NCBI GenBank assembly: GCA_964576115.1
Contig: CAZNUA010000045.1
Location: 2,760-8,594 of the forward strand
Length of the DNA stretch: 5,835 nt
DNA from: CAYSYY01 sp964576115 [NCBI: uncultured Gemmatimonadota bacterium]
GTDB taxonomy: Bacteria > Blakebacterota > Blakebacteria > Blakebacterales
Reading direction: 5' to 3'
Within the stretch, counting starts at the first letter, position 1, and the number at the start of each line of letters is the position of its first letter. The position numbers and the translations under genes are program-made. The notes beneath the pieces were generated by a model. The model ran no database searches, was not told where the DNA came from, and was given only the letters and a program-made list of their open reading frames with translations. Positions 4,938 to 5,835 of the stretch are shown piece after piece.

Positions 4938-5822
4938 TCAGCGCCGGCGCTGACAGCGCGGGCAGATGTGCGATGAGCGTGAGCCGACGATGATGCGGCG
5001 GATGGGCTGACTGCAACACAGGCAGGGTTCACCCTCCCGGCCATAGATCTGCAGCAAGGACTGGAACGATCCGCTCCGTCCCTCGGCACCCGCGAAGTTG
5101 ATGATGGTCGTCCCCTCTAACTCGATCGAACGGACGAGCAGATCCCGCAGGTGAGTGTGCAGTTCGACGAGCTTGCGCCGGGCGATTCCGTTCGTGCGGC
5201 GCATGGGATGGATCCGGCTGGTGAAGAGAGCTTCATCGGCATAGATGTTCCCGATCCCGACGATGAAAGTCTGATCGAGCAGGGTCGGCTTGATCATGCG
5301 CCGCCGGGTGCGGCAGAGTTCGGCGAATTCCTCACCCGACATCTCGATCGGCTCGGGTCCCAGCTCGGCCAGTCCGGGCTGATCCCACAGCTCATCATCA
5401 GGATAAAGCCTCAGCCGGCCGAAGCGCCGGTAGTCGTGGAAACGCAGCTGCAGGTCGTTCCCCGGTCCCTCCCTGCCCTCTGATCCTGGCCGGTCATTAC
5501 CCTCAGGTTCGAAATCAACCAGAACCAGATCGTGTTTGTCGACCGGTTCGTCAGCTGGAATGAGTCGAAAGCGGCCGGTCATCTTCAGATGGACCCAGAG
5601 AGTGAGAGCGCCATCGAGGGCAATCAGGATGTTCTTGCCCCGCCGGGATACCGCCCGAACCGTGCGACCGGGGAGGATCTCCTCCAGGATCCGCCCTGTA
5701 AGAGTCGGACTGATGACGACCGAGGCGGCCGGAGCCCGGTTCTCAACCCGGCTGATGGTGCGACCGGTGAGAAAAGGCCGCAGACCCCGGACGACCGTTT
5801 CGACTTCGGGGAGTTCGGGCAT
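4938..5822 (-). CDS. mutM: Formamidopyrimidine-DNA glycosylase (Fpg/MutM)
   Basis: 294 residues. It removes 8-oxoguanine and formamidopyrimidines from DNA and cuts the resulting abasic site in base excision repair. The N-terminus MPELPEVETV supplies P2, the catalytic proline after Met removal, with E3 and E6. K63 in RRGKNIL is the conserved minor-groove lysine. HLKMTGR (78-84), the helix-two-turn-helix region with VGIGNIYADEALF (188-200) and the closing zinc finger (C267, C270, C287, C290, with R282 in GSRSS) follow in the usual order. The protein is about 25 residues longer than the E. coli enzyme (269), largely from a polar Gly/Glu-rich insert at about 105-123 between VLVDF and LQLRFHDYRRFG. 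ATG 5822-5820 is fixed by the obligatory N-terminal proline. Only 13 bases lie upstream in the window. Confidence 0.96.
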   Translation of the reverse strand: MPELPEVETVVRGLRPFLTGRTISRVENRAPAASVVISPTLTGRILEEILPGRTVRAVSRRGKNILIALDGALTLWVHLKMTGRFRLIPADEPVDKHDLVLVDFEPEGNDRPGSEGREGPGNDLQLRFHDYRRFGRLRLYPDDELWDQPGLAELGPEPIEMSGEEFAELCRTRRRMIKPTLLDQTFIVGIGNIYADEALFTSRIHPMRRTNGIARRKLVELHTHLRDLLVRSIELEGTTIINFAGAEGRSGSFQSLLQIYGREGEPCLCCSQPIRRIIVGSRSSHICPRCQRRR

Positions 5823-5835
5823 CAGGCCTGAGTTT

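Noticed and set aside
4939-4952. Perfect palindrome CAGCGCCGGCGCTG at the end of mutM as a terminator
   Set aside because: It has no loop and no T-run and is made of the final Gln-Arg-Arg-Arg codons and the stop, so it is likely a coding coincidence.

Overview
The window is a 5.8-kb stretch of GC-rich bacterial chromosome. It is gene-dense, with starts that include GTG and with one AT-richer gap. The mix points to a free-living Gram-negative lineage: a lipoprotein beta-propeller of the '6-bladed' type carrying a GxGPG motif, a YbaN/DUF454 inner-membrane protein, a cold shock protein, a VapBC pair and MutM. The propeller type is common in Gemmatimonadota, Bacteroidota and related FCB-like phyla, but the phylum cannot be fixed from this sequence alone.

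Layout. 1-117 (+) is the C-terminal end of a probable selenide, water dikinase (SelD). Seven bases later a radical SAM protein starts (125-1063, +). Its auxiliary-cluster (twitch/SPASM-like) cysteines lie in front of the radical SAM barrel instead of behind it. A hairpin overlaps its stop codon. Next comes a second + strand unit: a YbaK/EbsC-type aminoacyl-tRNA deacylase domain protein (1188-1661) and a YbaN/DUF454 membrane protein (1678-2112). This unit runs head-on into a minus-strand lipoprotein with a beta-propeller fold (2117-3418). A minus-strand cold shock protein (3670-3873) follows, with a strong terminator at 3607-3646 and a structured leader.

3874-4305 is the only large gap. It holds the csp leader hairpins, a minus-strand intrinsic terminator with eight Ts that no clear gene explains (3974-4009), an AT-richer stretch with a possible minus-strand promoter, and a + strand promoter interleaved with a 17-bp palindrome (4234-4262). 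That promoter drives a VapBC-type toxin-antitoxin pair: an RHH antitoxin (4306-4542) overlapping a PIN-domain toxin (4532-4933). The toxin gene converges, 4 bp apart, on mutM/fpg (4938-5822, -), whose protein carries an extra polar loop.

Most genes are ordinary housekeeping or accessory functions. The parts most worth a second look are the SelD-linked N-twitch radical SAM protein, the unexplained terminator and possible attenuator ahead of csp, and the compact promoter/operator of the toxin-antitoxin locus. I see no clear sign of a wholly new system.
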